Shown here: piece by piece, positions 47,027 through 56,299 of the stretch
Layout: every line of letters begins with the position of its first letter
Position numbering within the stretch: the stretch's first letter is position 1
Source of the DNA: Spartinivicinus marinus
GTDB taxonomy: Bacteria; Pseudomonadota; Gammaproteobacteria; Pseudomonadales; Zooshikellaceae
DNA length: 64,000 nucleotides
Reading direction: 5' to 3'
Assembly (NCBI RefSeq): GCF_026309355.1
Contig: NZ_JAPJZK010000001.1
Coordinates: 2,500,501 to 2,564,500 of the forward strand
Program-made: the position numbers and the translations under genes
Notes under the pieces: model-generated
What the model saw: the letters and a program-made list of their open reading frames with translations, nothing else
Databases searched by the model: none
What the model was told of the DNA's origin: nothing

Positions 47027-47236
47027 TACATCATTCCTTGAATTAATTACTGCTATTAAAAGTTTACTGTTTGCGACTGCATACTAATCGCTAGTGCTCC
47101 ATGTGTAATTAAAAGCCATTTATTTTCTGGCAGAGCACTTTTCCGCAGGCATAGTAGACCTACATCAAGAAAAAGTAACACAGTCAGAAGATAAATGGAA
47201 AAAAGTTATTACCTTATATAAATCACCTAGTGTAAA

Positions 47237-47845
47237 CTACCCAAACCATACCTCTGATTGAAGCCATAAACCAACCAATATCAGGCTTAATGCAAAGCTG
47301 TAGTTTACATATTGTAAATAACTTGACTTAGTAATTAGTTTTATTATTAATGCACCCATTCCAATCCAAACAATGTGAGTCAGGATATTTAGCCCAGACA
47401 ACATGACAATCATGATCGCTATGCCATATTCCCCATACTCTTCTGCTGACTGATCAGTAAATAGGGTAAACATCAATATAACCATCAACCAGCCTTTAGA
47501 GTTGAATAGCTGTAAAATGATACCGTCTTTAAATCCAAAGTAGCTTGCTTGTGTTGAAGTTGTCTCATTTAGAGGCTTGATGAATTTCATCGCTAACCAA
47601 AAAATATACAATGAGCCTATAACCTGAAAATATGCGATGACTTCGGGATAAACAGCTAGTGTAGAACCAAGCCCTACACCAACGAGAATGGATTTAATCA
47701 GTACAACAGAATCTACCCCTAACATTAAAGGAAACGATTTTCTTAACCCGACATTCGCTCCATTTGCAGCAAACATTATGTTTGCTGGGCCTGGACTAAA
47801 TACCAATGGGAACATTACGGCCAACCAACTAATAATAAAAATCAT
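47237..47845 (-). CDS. LysE/RhtB-family exporter
   Basis: This 202-residue amino-acid-type exporter has six hydrophobic segments. The family start is MIFIISWLAVMFPLVFSPGPANIMFAA (conserved SPGP near the N-terminus). AGGGGGA precedes the ATG. It lies 53 bp downstream of a DUF1127 small gene on the same strand, opposite a MocR regulator. The transported compound is unknown. Confidence 0.88.
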   Translation of the reverse strand: MIFIISWLAVMFPLVFSPGPANIMFAANGANVGLRKSFPLMLGVDSVVLIKSILVGVGLGSTLAVYPEVIAYFQVIGSLYIFWLAMKFIKPLNETTSTQASYFGFKDGIILQLFNSKGWLMVILMFTLFTDQSAEEYGEYGIAIMIVMLSGLNILTHIVWIGMGALIIKLITKSSYLQYVNYSFALSLILVGLWLQSEVWFG

Positions 47846-47898
47846 TTTACTTGTCCCCCTTTAAAAGCAGAGTAAAAACCACAAGCAGACTATTTGCA

Positions 47899-48069
47899 TC
47901 AATGCCTCCAGAAAGGTTTACTTCCTTCCACAACGGCTTGTTGCTTAGAAATTCCCAAGTCTTGCAATTCATGCATGTCTAGTTGCAATAGTTGTTTTCG
48001 GGTTCGTAAACGATGCTGCCAGCAACCCAAGTGATCAGGGAGATGGCGAAAAAACGCTCTTACTTTCAT
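47899..48069 (-). CDS. DUF1127 small protein
   Basis: This 56-residue protein begins MKVRAFFRHLPDHLGCWQHR and continues LRTRKQLLQLDMHELQDLGI, then SKQQAVVEGSKPFWRH. Matches to DUF1127 are the W-x-H-R-L-R-T-R-x-x-L-L-x-L-D block, the H-E-L-x-D-L-G-I-S block, and the SKPFW end. A strong ribosome site (GAGGAGA) precedes the ATG. DUF1127 proteins are short, Arg-rich, and in some species act in phosphate or carbon metabolism or RNA turnover. It is the first gene of the unit leading to the LysE exporter and faces the MocR gene. Confidence 0.88.
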   Translation of the reverse strand: MKVRAFFRHLPDHLGCWQHRLRTRKQLLQLDMHELQDLGISKQQAVVEGSKPFWRH

Positions 48070-48181
48070 ACCGCTCTCCTCGAAGCTATAAGCTTTTAGA
48101 CTGAGATATCCCTTTGCTGGGTGTTTAAAATAGTAAGGCTTCCCAAAAAATCATTACAGATTCAAATATTTTTATTTATAG

Positions 48182-48271
48182 CAGTACAGATAAAGACAAG
48201 CTCTTTCTGTACTGTTACTATTGTGTCTAATCTGTACTGTTTTTTTATTCTGTACTATTAAAGTGTACTGA
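48182..48271. promoter_or_regulatory. array of TGTACTG boxes, predicted MocR operator
   Basis: Four direct copies of TGTACTG/A start at 48208, 48233, 48251 and 48264. An inverted copy (CAGTACAG) lies at 48182-48189. They fill the space between the divergent DUF1127-LysE unit and the MocR gene. MocR regulators such as PdxR bind repeated boxes in the shared divergent promoter, so this is the likely site; the assignment is inference. Confidence 0.7.
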
Positions 48272-48304
48272 TCGTGTTATGGAAGAGATCTATTGGGTGA
48301 TGCT

Positions 48305-49741
48305 ATGAAGCTCTATGAAAAAGTGGCTGAGGAGCTAAGCCAACAAATCAGCCAAGGCTACTATCAAGTCGGGACTAAGCTCCCCTCCATTAGGTGCTTG
48401 AGCAAAAATCATAGTATCAGCATTTCTACTGCTCAAGAGGCATATCGACTACTAGAAGACCAAGGAATTGTCGAGGTAAAACCTAAATCCGGCTACTATG
48501 TACGCCAACAAAATAGCCCACCTAAGTTGCCAGAGATCAGTCGTCCTATTCAACGCCCAATTGATGTCTCTCAATGGCATCAGGTTTTAGACCTCCTAAC
48601 CAGCCATAATCGGCATGGTGAAGATTTGATTACTTTGGGCAGAGCACTACCTGACTATCATACAGCTACCCTACAGCCACTATTAAGAACCATGGCAAGC
48701 CTTACCCGAGATGTGGATAACCTTGGTAGGAGTCAGGAGGAGTTGAATGGTCTAGAAGCACTCAGAGTTCAAATTGCCCGACAGATGATGCATTCTAGCT
48801 GTCAGTTACATCCAGATGACATCATTATCACTAACAGCTGTCAGGAAGCCCTATCCATTAGTATTCGAGTCACCACCAAACCGGGCGATGTTGTTGCTGT
48901 AGACTCACCCAGTTTCTATGGCACTATGCAGACTCTTAGATCATTACAATTAAAGGTGTTAGAAATTCCAACCCACCCAGAAACAGGTATTAGTATTGAA
49001 GCACTTGAACTAGCACTTGAGCAATGGCCAATTACCGCTGTTCAAGTAACCCCCAGCTGTAATAACCCTCTGGGTTACACCATGCCAGATAATAGAAAAA
49101 AACAGTTGTATCAGCTGGCTCAACGCTTTGATATTGCTATTATTGAAGATGATATTTTTGGCGACCTTTCTTACAACACACCCCGATCTAACACAATTAA
49201 ATCATTTGACCAAGATGGCAGGGTCATACTTTGCAGCTCATTTTCCAAAACAATTGCACCAGGCTTTCGCTTAGGTTGGGCAGCACCTGGTCGATATTGT
49301 GATTTAGTCACTCACATGAAGTACGTTTCCAGCGGCTGTACAGCAACAGTACCACAACTTGCACTAGCTGACTTCATGGCGCAAGGGGGATATGAACGTC
49401 ATCTGAGGAAAATGCGCCAACAATATAAACAGTCTCGCGACATCATGTTAGGCTGGTTAAAGCGTTATTTACCGGAAAATATCCGTACCAGTTACCCTCA
49501 AGGAGGCTTTTTATTATGGATAGAATTGCCTGAAATGATTGACTCTGTTGAGCTTAACACACGCTTAGCATTACAAAATGTGCAGATTGCTCCTGGAATA
49601 TTATTCTCTGCTACCGGTAAATACCGAAATTGCATTCGTATCAATTACAGTGGAGAACCATCAGCTCGCCAAGAAACAGCTATTAAAAAAATAGGTGATG
49701 AAATATTTAAAATGTTAGATGAACTGGAAACCAATAAGTGA
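48305..49741 (+). CDS. MocR-family (GntR-HTH / aminotransferase) transcriptional regulator
   Basis: This 478-residue protein has an N-terminal GntR winged helix (residues 1-70, YEKVAEELSQQISQGYYQVG; KLPSIRCLSKNHSISISTAQ) and a type I aminotransferase domain (100-470). The PLP-binding Lys is in SSFSKTIAPGFRLGW, and the cofactor Asp is in IIEDDIFGDLSY. MocR proteins use PLP as a sensor rather than as an enzyme. A TTG four codons upstream is possible; the ATG has GGGTGA 6 nt before it. It probably controls the divergent DUF1127-LysE unit and itself. Confidence 0.92.
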   Translation: MKLYEKVAEELSQQISQGYYQVGTKLPSIRCLSKNHSISISTAQEAYRLLEDQGIVEVKPKSGYYVRQQNSPPKLPEISRPIQRPIDVSQWHQVLDLLTSHNRHGEDLITLGRALPDYHTATLQPLLRTMASLTRDVDNLGRSQEELNGLEALRVQIARQMMHSSCQLHPDDIIITNSCQEALSISIRVTTKPGDVVAVDSPSFYGTMQTLRSLQLKVLEIPTHPETGISIEALELALEQWPITAVQVTPSCNNPLGYTMPDNRKKQLYQLAQRFDIAIIEDDIFGDLSYNTPRSNTIKSFDQDGRVILCSSFSKTIAPGFRLGWAAPGRYCDLVTHMKYVSSGCTATVPQLALADFMAQGGYERHLRKMRQQYKQSRDIMLGWLKRYLPENIRTSYPQGGFLLWIELPEMIDSVELNTRLALQNVQIAPGILFSATGKYRNCIRINYSGEPSARQETAIKKIGDEIFKMLDELETNK

Positions 49742-49778
49742 CTAATAACAGGCTAGTCACTCATTGGTTTTAATCATA

Positions 49779-50675
49779 CTATTTTAAGACGCCAATTTTC
49801 GTAAGGCTGCGTAAAGCAGCTTGATACCAAGCCACACCCATTGGAATCATTACCCCTAAAGTAATAATAGAAAAAGCTAACACCTTATTTAAACTAACTT
49901 CTTCATCATAAAACAATGTAGACCCGATTAGCCCAAAAATAGGCACTAATAAATTAAGAGGAGCAATAACAGACATAGGATAAATTGTCATTAACCTATT
50001 CCATACCCAATAGCCTAATAGTGTTGTAATAAATGCTTGAAATAGTATTGAGAAGAGCCCTAAACCATTTATTGACTGTACTTCATTAAATACATTCTGG
50101 CCGTTAACTAAATAAGCTAAAGCGAATAATGGCAATGGTGCAAACAAACAAGACCACACAATAAAGGCGAACATTTGCTTAATTTGGGCTTTTCTTATAA
50201 TTAAACTAATACAACTCCAAGCAACTGCTGCAAGCAGACCTAAAATTATACCGACTAGTGTAACTGACCCATCTTCTATAGTTAAAATCATACCTAATCC
50301 AACAAAGGCAAATAATAACCCTATTATTCTTGAGTTACTCAGCTTTTCTTTAAGAAACACCACCCCAAAGATTACACTAATAAATACCGTAAACTCTATA
50401 ATTAAGCCAGCCATACCTGCCGACACACCCGTATAAATAGCCAGATTCATTAGCCCCCACACACCAACACCAAATAGCAGTCCATAGCTGATCATTACTG
50501 TTAATTTCACATTGGGTCTTTTAATAAAGAATACGGCGGGTATTGCGGCAAAAGTAAACCTAAACCCTGCAAGAATCAAGGGGTCCATTGCTTCTACACC
50601 TAACTTAATGACTGAAAAGTTAAACCCCCATAAACATGTGACAGCAATTGCTATTAGTAAATGTTTAGTTTTCAT
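49779..50675 (-). CDS. EamA-family (DMT) exporter
   Basis: This 298-residue transporter has ten predicted helices in two EamA repeats. The N-terminal repeat begins MKTKHLLIAIAVTCLWGFNF and the first repeat closes in VIFGVVFLKEKLS; the second closes in FGLIGSTLFYDEEVSLNK. The open frame runs 29 codons further upstream into the opposite gene's promoter; the internal Met gives the normal family N-terminus. It is divergent from a second MocR gene. The substrate is unknown (metabolite or amino acid efflux is typical). Confidence 0.9.
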   Translation of the reverse strand: MKTKHLLIAIAVTCLWGFNFSVIKLGVEAMDPLILAGFRFTFAAIPAVFFIKRPNVKLTVMISYGLLFGVGVWGLMNLAIYTGVSAGMAGLIIEFTVFISVIFGVVFLKEKLSNSRIIGLLFAFVGLGMILTIEDGSVTLVGIILGLLAAVAWSCISLIIRKAQIKQMFAFIVWSCLFAPLPLFALAYLVNGQNVFNEVQSINGLGLFSILFQAFITTLLGYWVWNRLMTIYPMSVIAPLNLLVPIFGLIGSTLFYDEEVSLNKVLAFSIITLGVMIPMGVAWYQAALRSLTKIGVLK

Positions 50676-50706
50676 GGCTAGTACCTGATTTGCAGCGAAA
50701 CATCGA

Positions 50707-50725
50707 TCAACTTCTATCGAGTTGA
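50707..50725. promoter_or_regulatory. inverted repeat in the EamA-MocR divergent promoter
   Basis: TCAACT and AGTTGA are separated by 7 bp, between the two divergent starts. This is different from the TGTACTG boxes of the neighbouring MocR module. It is a candidate operator for the second regulator. Confidence 0.4.
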
Positions 50726-50788
50726 CAAGTATGGCAGGTGGCCACAAAATACACAGATACAATAATTAAAATTTTTAAGGGTACAGTT

Positions 50789-52216
50789 ATGATGGCACTG
50801 TATATCTCTCTTGCTAACTCGATTATTGAAAGTATTCAGTCAGGCAAGCTACCCGTAGGGTTTAAAATGCCATCCATTCGGCAGTTTAAAGACCAGCACC
50901 AAATTAGCAAAACCACAGCTTTAAACTGCTATCACCTGCTTCAAGAGCAAGGCTGGCTACAGTCTAAGCCTCAGTCAGGTTTTTATACCTCATTACCGTA
51001 TGGTAATCAGTCACCGCCACAATTCCCTAAATTTAAAGCAGTTATCGCTAAGCCCAAAGCAATACAACTTGCAGCTGCCGAACAGGATAGTCCCTTTTAT
51101 GCATCACAGCTGGCACCAGAGTTAACACCTGCAACCTTATTAAACCGATGCTTTAAAAGAGCCAATAGTCGTATTGATAGTGCTATTAACTTATATCCCG
51201 AAGCGCAAGGTAATCCAAAACTTATTCGAAGCCTTACCCATCATTTTAGCCAGCAGTACTTTCCTATGGCAGAAACCCTAATTATTACTAATGGTTGCAT
51301 TGACTCTGTGAAAACAGCTATTGAGGTCACCACTCGCGAAGGAGATGCCATTGCGATTACTTCACCTTGCTTTAATGGCTTGTTGGAATTGCTCGCAAGC
51401 ACTAAACGGATGGTCGTAGAAATACCCAGTGATAATGGCCAGTTAGATCTTCAACAGCTTGAGCAGCATATGAAACAAGGCAGTATTAAAGCCTGTTTAT
51501 TAAGTGCTAATCATATCAACCCTCAAGGAGTTTGCTTAACCGTAGAGCAAAAGCAAACCATAGCCAGGCTTGCAGCTCGTCATCACATCGCCATAATAGA
51601 AGATGATGTTTTTTTAGAGTTAAGCTATACCAACACACCACCTTTACCGATAAAGCATTGGGATAAAAAAGGTTGGGTATTGTGGTGTGGTTCCATTTCT
51701 AAAACGCTCACCCCCAGTTACCGATTAGGTTGGTGTGAGCCAGGGCGGTTTTTTAATCAATATTTAAAAATGCGTCAAGTGCAGTTTTATGGAGTGAGCC
51801 AGCCTTTACAAAACACACTCCATGAATTTATTAGCTCAGGGCTCTACTTAAAACATCTAAAACAATTACGGCTGACACTAGCCCAGCAAGTTAAAGACTA
51901 TTACCAGCTATTACAACAACATTTGCCAACAACTACTCGACTAAGTAAAGCACTGGGCGGCATGGTTATCTGGGTACAGATTCCACACCTCAATAGTCAA
52001 TCACTATTTAATCTTGCCAAAGATGAAGGAATATACTTTAGACCTGGTAATGAATTTAGTAGCCGTAAGCTATACAATGACTGCTTCCGCATTAATGCAG
52101 GCTGGCCTATCAGGCCTCAACCAGGCTTCGATGATGATACAAATGAAAATATAGTAAGAAGAAGGAACTCTCTAATAAAGTTGTGCGAGTTAGTAACAGA
52201 CACCATTGGTTATTAA
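50789..52216 (+). CDS. second MocR-family transcriptional regulator
   Basis: This 475-residue MocR protein has a GntR HTH (SLANSIIESIQSGKLPVGFK; MPSIRQFKDQHQISKTTALN) followed by an aminotransferase-like domain with the PLP Lys in CGSISKTLTPSYRLGW and AIIEDDVFLELSY. It is clearly a paralogue of the regulator at 48305-49741 but diverged across the whole length. The start follows AAGG at 8 nt; upstream codons in the same frame lack a ribosome site. It probably controls the divergent EamA exporter. Confidence 0.92.
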   Translation: MMALYISLANSIIESIQSGKLPVGFKMPSIRQFKDQHQISKTTALNCYHLLQEQGWLQSKPQSGFYTSLPYGNQSPPQFPKFKAVIAKPKAIQLAAAEQDSPFYASQLAPELTPATLLNRCFKRANSRIDSAINLYPEAQGNPKLIRSLTHHFSQQYFPMAETLIITNGCIDSVKTAIEVTTREGDAIAITSPCFNGLLELLASTKRMVVEIPSDNGQLDLQQLEQHMKQGSIKACLLSANHINPQGVCLTVEQKQTIARLAARHHIAIIEDDVFLELSYTNTPPLPIKHWDKKGWVLWCGSISKTLTPSYRLGWCEPGRFFNQYLKMRQVQFYGVSQPLQNTLHEFISSGLYLKHLKQLRLTLAQQVKDYYQLLQQHLPTTTRLSKALGGMVIWVQIPHLNSQSLFNLAKDEGIYFRPGNEFSSRKLYNDCFRINAGWPIRPQPGFDDDTNENIVRRRNSLIKLCELVTDTIGY

Positions 52217-52367
52217 GACAGGTCTTTTACTCTTTTAATCCTCAGCAAAAATACTACAAATAGCTTTCTATAATCTTACTACTTAAGAGGCAAAACATTC
52301 GCCCTTTAGATAGATTATGCTAGTACAATAATGATTTTTACTTTTCAACTAATGCCTTTTAAAGAAT

Positions 52368-53294
52368 ATGAACAGTTTCTTTACAGAAAACAAACTCATT
52401 GCCTCTGTGGTAGTTATTGCAATTATTCTCGTTCTGCGTTGGATAGTTATAAAACACTTACAACAACGCCCTGCCGATGAAGAAGAGTTACCACGCAAAT
52501 GGATAAACAGCACCAAAAATGCTGCCAACTTATTGATTGGCATAAGCTTGATTATCATCTGGATATCCGAACTAAGGTTGATCGCTCTTTCAATTGCTAC
52601 ATTTGTTGTTGCTTTAGTGATTGCTACCAGAGAGTTTATTCAAAGCTTTTTTAGTTCACTCTATCATGCCAGCGCCCGAACCTTTGCGGTTGGTGACTGG
52701 ATAGTAATCGGTAGTCATTGTGGTGAGGTTGTTAAAAATGACTGGTTAAGCACAACTTTACTAGAAGTAGATTTGGAGGGAGCTAGCTATAGCTATACAG
52801 GCAAAACTCTTGTGATACCCAACAATCAGTTGTCTTCAAATACTATTAAAAACCTAAACTTTATGCGCCGCTATGTTACCCATTCATTCTCAATAGTAAG
52901 AGACTCTGAACATGTAGATGTGTGCAATGCAAAAGCCTTCATCCTGGAAAAAATTCATGAATACTGTGCACCTTTTAATGATGTTGCATCAAGATACAAC
53001 AGTTTAATTGGCAACCGAATGGGAGTTGATATACCCGGTCCAGAACCAAGCGTTCGAGTAAGCACCAATAGTGTAGCTAAGAATGTCTTTTCGGTTTCCT
53101 TCTTTTGTCCCACTCATGAGGCAGTAAAAGTTGAACAGCAGGTAATAGAAGCTTTTATGCGCTATTGGTATGAGGCCAATGAAAAAGCCAAAGATAGAGA
53201 TAAGGACAAAGATAAAAAAGAAAGCAAAGCTAAAAAAGTAGAAAAAACGACCAATACAGCTATAGATATAAAAAAAAGCGAAACTGTAACCTAA
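52368..53294 (+). CDS. small MscS-type mechanosensitive channel
   Basis: This 308-residue protein has three N-terminal hydrophobic segments and the MscS pore and beta-domain pattern (LVIATREFIQSFFSSLYHAS, then FAVGDWIVIG). A C-terminal alpha/beta domain ends in a highly charged Lys/Asp/Glu tail (residues 283-308). It is the first gene before the RimB-like, RimK and AstE-like genes (gaps of 27, 8 and 39 bp), which suggests one operon. Confidence 0.88.
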   Translation: MNSFFTENKLIASVVVIAIILVLRWIVIKHLQQRPADEEELPRKWINSTKNAANLLIGISLIIIWISELRLIALSIATFVVALVIATREFIQSFFSSLYHASARTFAVGDWIVIGSHCGEVVKNDWLSTTLLEVDLEGASYSYTGKTLVIPNNQLSSNTIKNLNFMRRYVTHSFSIVRDSEHVDVCNAKAFILEKIHEYCAPFNDVASRYNSLIGNRMGVDIPGPEPSVRVSTNSVAKNVFSVSFFCPTHEAVKVEQQVIEAFMRYWYEANEKAKDRDKDKDKKESKAKKVEKTTNTAIDIKKSETVT

Positions 53295-53321
53295 TGGTAC
53301 CTCTAATAATCAGGCTAAAGT

Positions 53322-53789
53322 ATGGATACAAAAAAAGTGACCGTTGGCTGGCGCGAGTGGGCTAGCTTGCCAGACTTAAACATTAACGCTATCAAAGCCA
53401 AGGTAGATACAGGCGCCAAAACCTGTGCATTACATGCCTATTATATTGACCCGTACGAGAAAGATGGAGAAACCTGGGTTAAGTTTGGTATTCACCCTAT
53501 TCAACTAAACACAGACACCTCTGTAGAATGTCATGCTCGATTAGCTGATCAACGTAGTGTTACAGATTCTGGTGGCCACTCAGAACAACGTTATGTAATT
53601 ATTACCACACTTGTAGTAGGTAATAAAAAATTTGATGCTGAATTAACACTTACCAATCGGGATTCTATGCGGTTTCGAATGCTATTAGGGCGTAATGCGT
53701 TAAATAACCATTTTATCGTTGATCCAGTTGAGTCGTTTTTATTAGGGCCAGGCCTTGGTACTGAAGACACAGATACAGACCAGGAATAA
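53322..53789 (+). CDS. RimB-like retropepsin-fold protease (ATP-dependent zinc protease family)
   Basis: This 155-residue protein of the Zn_protease/DUF615-neighbour type (Pfam PF05618) often lies beside rim[21 protein letters not shown] is followed by [12 protein letters not shown], an Asp-Thr-Gly-Ala block typical of retropepsin-like folds. [18 protein letters not shown] lies at the C-terminus. In Pseudomonas the adjacent RimB trims the glutamate tail that RimK adds. It is 8 bp upstream of rimK. Confidence 0.85.
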   Translation: MDTKKVTVGWREWASLPDLNINAIKAKVDTGAKTCALHAYYIDPYEKDGETWVKFGIHPIQLNTDTSVECHARLADQRSVTDSGGHSEQRYVIITTLVVGNKKFDAELTLTNRDSMRFRMLLGRNALNNHFIVDPVESFLLGPGLGTEDTDTDQE

Positions 53790-53797
53790 AGTACATT

Positions 53798-54703
53798 ATG
53801 AAAATTGGAATTTTATCAAGAAATAGAAAGCTCTATTCCACTAAGCGACTAGTAGAAGCAGCTAAACAACGTGGCCACGAAGTAACTACTATCGATTGTC
53901 TCAAGTGTTATATGGACATTACCTCAACCAAGCCTGCTGTTTGGTATAAAGGGGCAAAGCTAGAAGGGTACGATGCTGTTATTCCTCGCATTGGTGCTTC
54001 AATTACCAGCTATGGTACTGCTGTCATACGACAGTTTGAAATGATGGGAGTTTACTGTTTAACTGAGTCTGTTGCATTAGGACGGTCACGGGATAAATTA
54101 AGGGCACTACAGTTGTTGTCTAGAAAAGGGGTTGGTATGCCTATTACCGGCTTTGCCAACCACCTTGATAACACCAAAGACCTGATCAAACTAGTTGGTG
54201 GTGCACCTCTTGTAATCAAACTACTTGAGGGTACTCAAGGAAGAGGAGTTGTATTAGCAGAAACGCCCAAAGCAGCAGAAAGTGTTATTGATGCCTTTCG
54301 GGAATTAGATGCAAACTTCTTGGTCCAAGAGTTTATTAAAGAAGCTGGTGGTAGTGATGTGAGGTGCTTTGTAATTGGCAATAAAGTTGTGGCTGCCATG
54401 GAACGAACAGCGCAAGCGGGAGAATTTCGCTCCAACTTACATAGAGGTGGTATTGCAAACCTGACTAAGCTAACTCCCACTGAACGGAAAACAGCAATCA
54501 ATGCAGCACAAACATTAGGGCTGAAAGTATCTGGAGTTGATATTTTACGTTCAAGCCGGGGACCTTTAGTTATGGAGGTTAACTCTTCTCCTGGTTTAGA
54601 AGGAATAGAAAAAGCCACCAATAAAGAGGTAGCAGGGGCTATTATTGAGTTTATTGAAGAAAATGCTAAGCCTCATCAGACCCGTACTCGTGGTAAGGGA
54701 TAG
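53798..54703 (+). CDS. rimK: RimK, alpha-L-glutamate ligase
   Basis: This 301-residue ATP-grasp ligase adds glutamates to the C-terminus of ribosomal protein S6 (and makes poly-glutamate in vitro). It is collinear with E. coli RimK (300 residues). The N-terminal half has [20 protein letters not shown], and ATP-grasp motifs include [32 protein letters not shown] and [17 protein letters not shown] (metal-binding Glu and Asn). It is translationally close to the RimB-like gene. Acting as a writer beside a likely eraser, it probably tunes ribosome modification. Confidence 0.96.
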   Translation: MKIGILSRNRKLYSTKRLVEAAKQRGHEVTTIDCLKCYMDITSTKPAVWYKGAKLEGYDAVIPRIGASITSYGTAVIRQFEMMGVYCLTESVALGRSRDKLRALQLLSRKGVGMPITGFANHLDNTKDLIKLVGGAPLVIKLLEGTQGRGVVLAETPKAAESVIDAFRELDANFLVQEFIKEAGGSDVRCFVIGNKVVAAMERTAQAGEFRSNLHRGGIANLTKLTPTERKTAINAAQTLGLKVSGVDILRSSRGPLVMEVNSSPGLEGIEKATNKEVAGAIIEFIEENAKPHQTRTRGKG

Positions 54704-54742
54704 CCTTCTCTTCGCGAATGACCATATGCTAACTAAACATAA

Positions 54743-55804
54743 ATGAAAAACAAACCCATTACAATTAGCGGCGTTACCATCAAGCCTGGTGAACAAAAAA
54801 CCATTGATATACCCTTAGTAGCAATGGTTACTCATAATAACGTTCAAATGACAGCTCATGTCATACATGGAAAAAGTGCAGGCCCCTGCTTATTTATAAG
54901 TGCAGCTATTCACGGAGATGAAATTAATGGCGTAGAAATTATCCGTCGTCTACTCAAGCAAAAACAAATGCAAAGAATTAGCGGTACTATAATCGCTATA
55001 CCCATAGTGAATGTACACGGTTTTATCACCCATTCACGTTATTTACCCGATGGTCGCGATTTAAATAGAAGCTTTCCCGGAAGTAGCAAGGGATCACTAG
55101 CAGCGCGAATGGCCAATACTTTCCTTAAAGAAGTGGTGTCTAAATGTACTCATGGTATTGACCTACATACCGGCTCAAGACATCGAGAAAACTTGCCACA
55201 AATACGTGCAGATTTAAGTACTGATGAAGTTAAAGAATTAGCTCACGCATTTGGGGTACCTGCAATTATTAACTCTAAAATTCGTGATGGCTCCCTACGA
55301 GCCACTGGTGGAGATGCAGGTATACCTATTTTATTGTATGAAGCAGGAGAAGCCCTTCGTTTTAATGAAGTATGTATTCGTGGTGGTGTGAAAGGAATAT
55401 TAAATGTAATGCGGCAGTTGCGCATGTTACCAAAGCTGAAAACTAAAGAAGCGCCTAAGGCACCAGTCGTATCTGACAATACCTCCTGGGTACGCGCACC
55501 ATCCAGTGGAATTTTACGAGTCTTGATCCCCCTAGGTGCCAAAGCAGAAAAAGGGAGTGTATTGGGTGTAATCGCCGACCCATTAGGAGTGGTGGAGTCA
55601 AAAGTTACTGCGCTGCAAGAAGGTGTGGTCATCGGCCGCGCCAACTTACCTTTAGTTCATGAAGGAGATGCCCTATTTCACTTAGCTTATTACGAGCATA
55701 AAGTAGATGCAGTGGTAAACCAGTTAGAAAATTTCCAGGAACAGCTAGAGCCAGCAACTCCAACTACAGCCCCCCACAAAACAACTGATGGGCCAATCAT
55801 ATAA
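54743..55804 (+). CDS. succinylglutamate desuccinylase/aspartoacylase-family zinc hydrolase
   Basis: This 353-residue carboxypeptidase-fold deacylase has zinc ligands in HGDEINGVEI (His, Glu) and IDLHTGS (His), with the substrate-binding RDLNRSFPG. A C-terminal beta domain carries a lipoyl-like motif (SGILRVLIPLGAKAEKGSVL, then GVIADPLG). It is distinct from the catabolic AstE, being longer and linked to rimK. The substrate could be an N-acylated or glutamylated peptide; this is inference. It is last in the MscS-RimB-RimK operon. Confidence 0.88.
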   Translation: MKNKPITISGVTIKPGEQKTIDIPLVAMVTHNNVQMTAHVIHGKSAGPCLFISAAIHGDEINGVEIIRRLLKQKQMQRISGTIIAIPIVNVHGFITHSRYLPDGRDLNRSFPGSSKGSLAARMANTFLKEVVSKCTHGIDLHTGSRHRENLPQIRADLSTDEVKELAHAFGVPAIINSKIRDGSLRATGGDAGIPILLYEAGEALRFNEVCIRGGVKGILNVMRQLRMLPKLKTKEAPKAPVVSDNTSWVRAPSSGILRVLIPLGAKAEKGSVLGVIADPLGVVESKVTALQEGVVIGRANLPLVHEGDALFHLAYYEHKVDAVVNQLENFQEQLEPATPTTAPHKTTDGPII

Positions 55805-56042
55805 ACTTGTGCCACTTCGGTAAGCATGCAATCAAAAAAATTATTTTCTTTCAAACAAGGTTGTTTTAATAAGAAGAAAATATACAGACACTCGTTGACC
55901 ATCCTTAACAGATAGTCACAGATATATCTGGGCCTTTAGATTTTAGAATTGTTAGAGGTCCACACAAACCAAAACCATCCAAAGCAAACAATGTGATGGC
56001 TGAGCCTATTGAGTTTACCTCTAGATAGTAGATTATATTGAG

Positions 56043-56237
56043 CTATTCAATGACACGAACATTAACAGCACATGGCCCTTTTTTACTTTGACCTATTTCA
56101 AACTCTACTTTGTCACCGTCTTGTGGCTCATGGCCTTGAATCTCTGAGACATGGAAAAATAGATCTTTGCCTTCACTTGGAGTGATAAAGCCAAAACCCT
56201 TGGTTGCATCAAAAAACTTAACTTTACCTGTGCTCAT
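56043..56237 (-). CDS. CspA-family cold-shock protein
   Basis: This 64-residue single cold-shock domain has RNP1 KGFGFI and RNP2 DLFFHVS, plus [20 protein letters not shown]. It is slightly shorter than E. coli CspA (70). It binds single-stranded nucleic acid and melts RNA structure. The leader is under 70 bp, too short to be sure of a cspA-type thermosensor. The 238-bp gap on its downstream side (55805-56042) shows no gene. Confidence 0.95.
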   Translation of the reverse strand: MSTGKVKFFDATKGFGFITPSEGKDLFFHVSEIQGHEPQDGDKVEFEIGQSKKGPCAVNVRVIE

Positions 56238-56299
56238 TTGTATCTCGTATTTATTTGAGTTCAGAGTGATTTATAAGCGCTAATGAGGAATAAATCAAG

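Noticed and set aside
54235-55644. Frames of 128 and 133 residues opposite rimK and the AstE-like gene
   Set aside because: Both are shadows of strongly conserved genes on the + strand.
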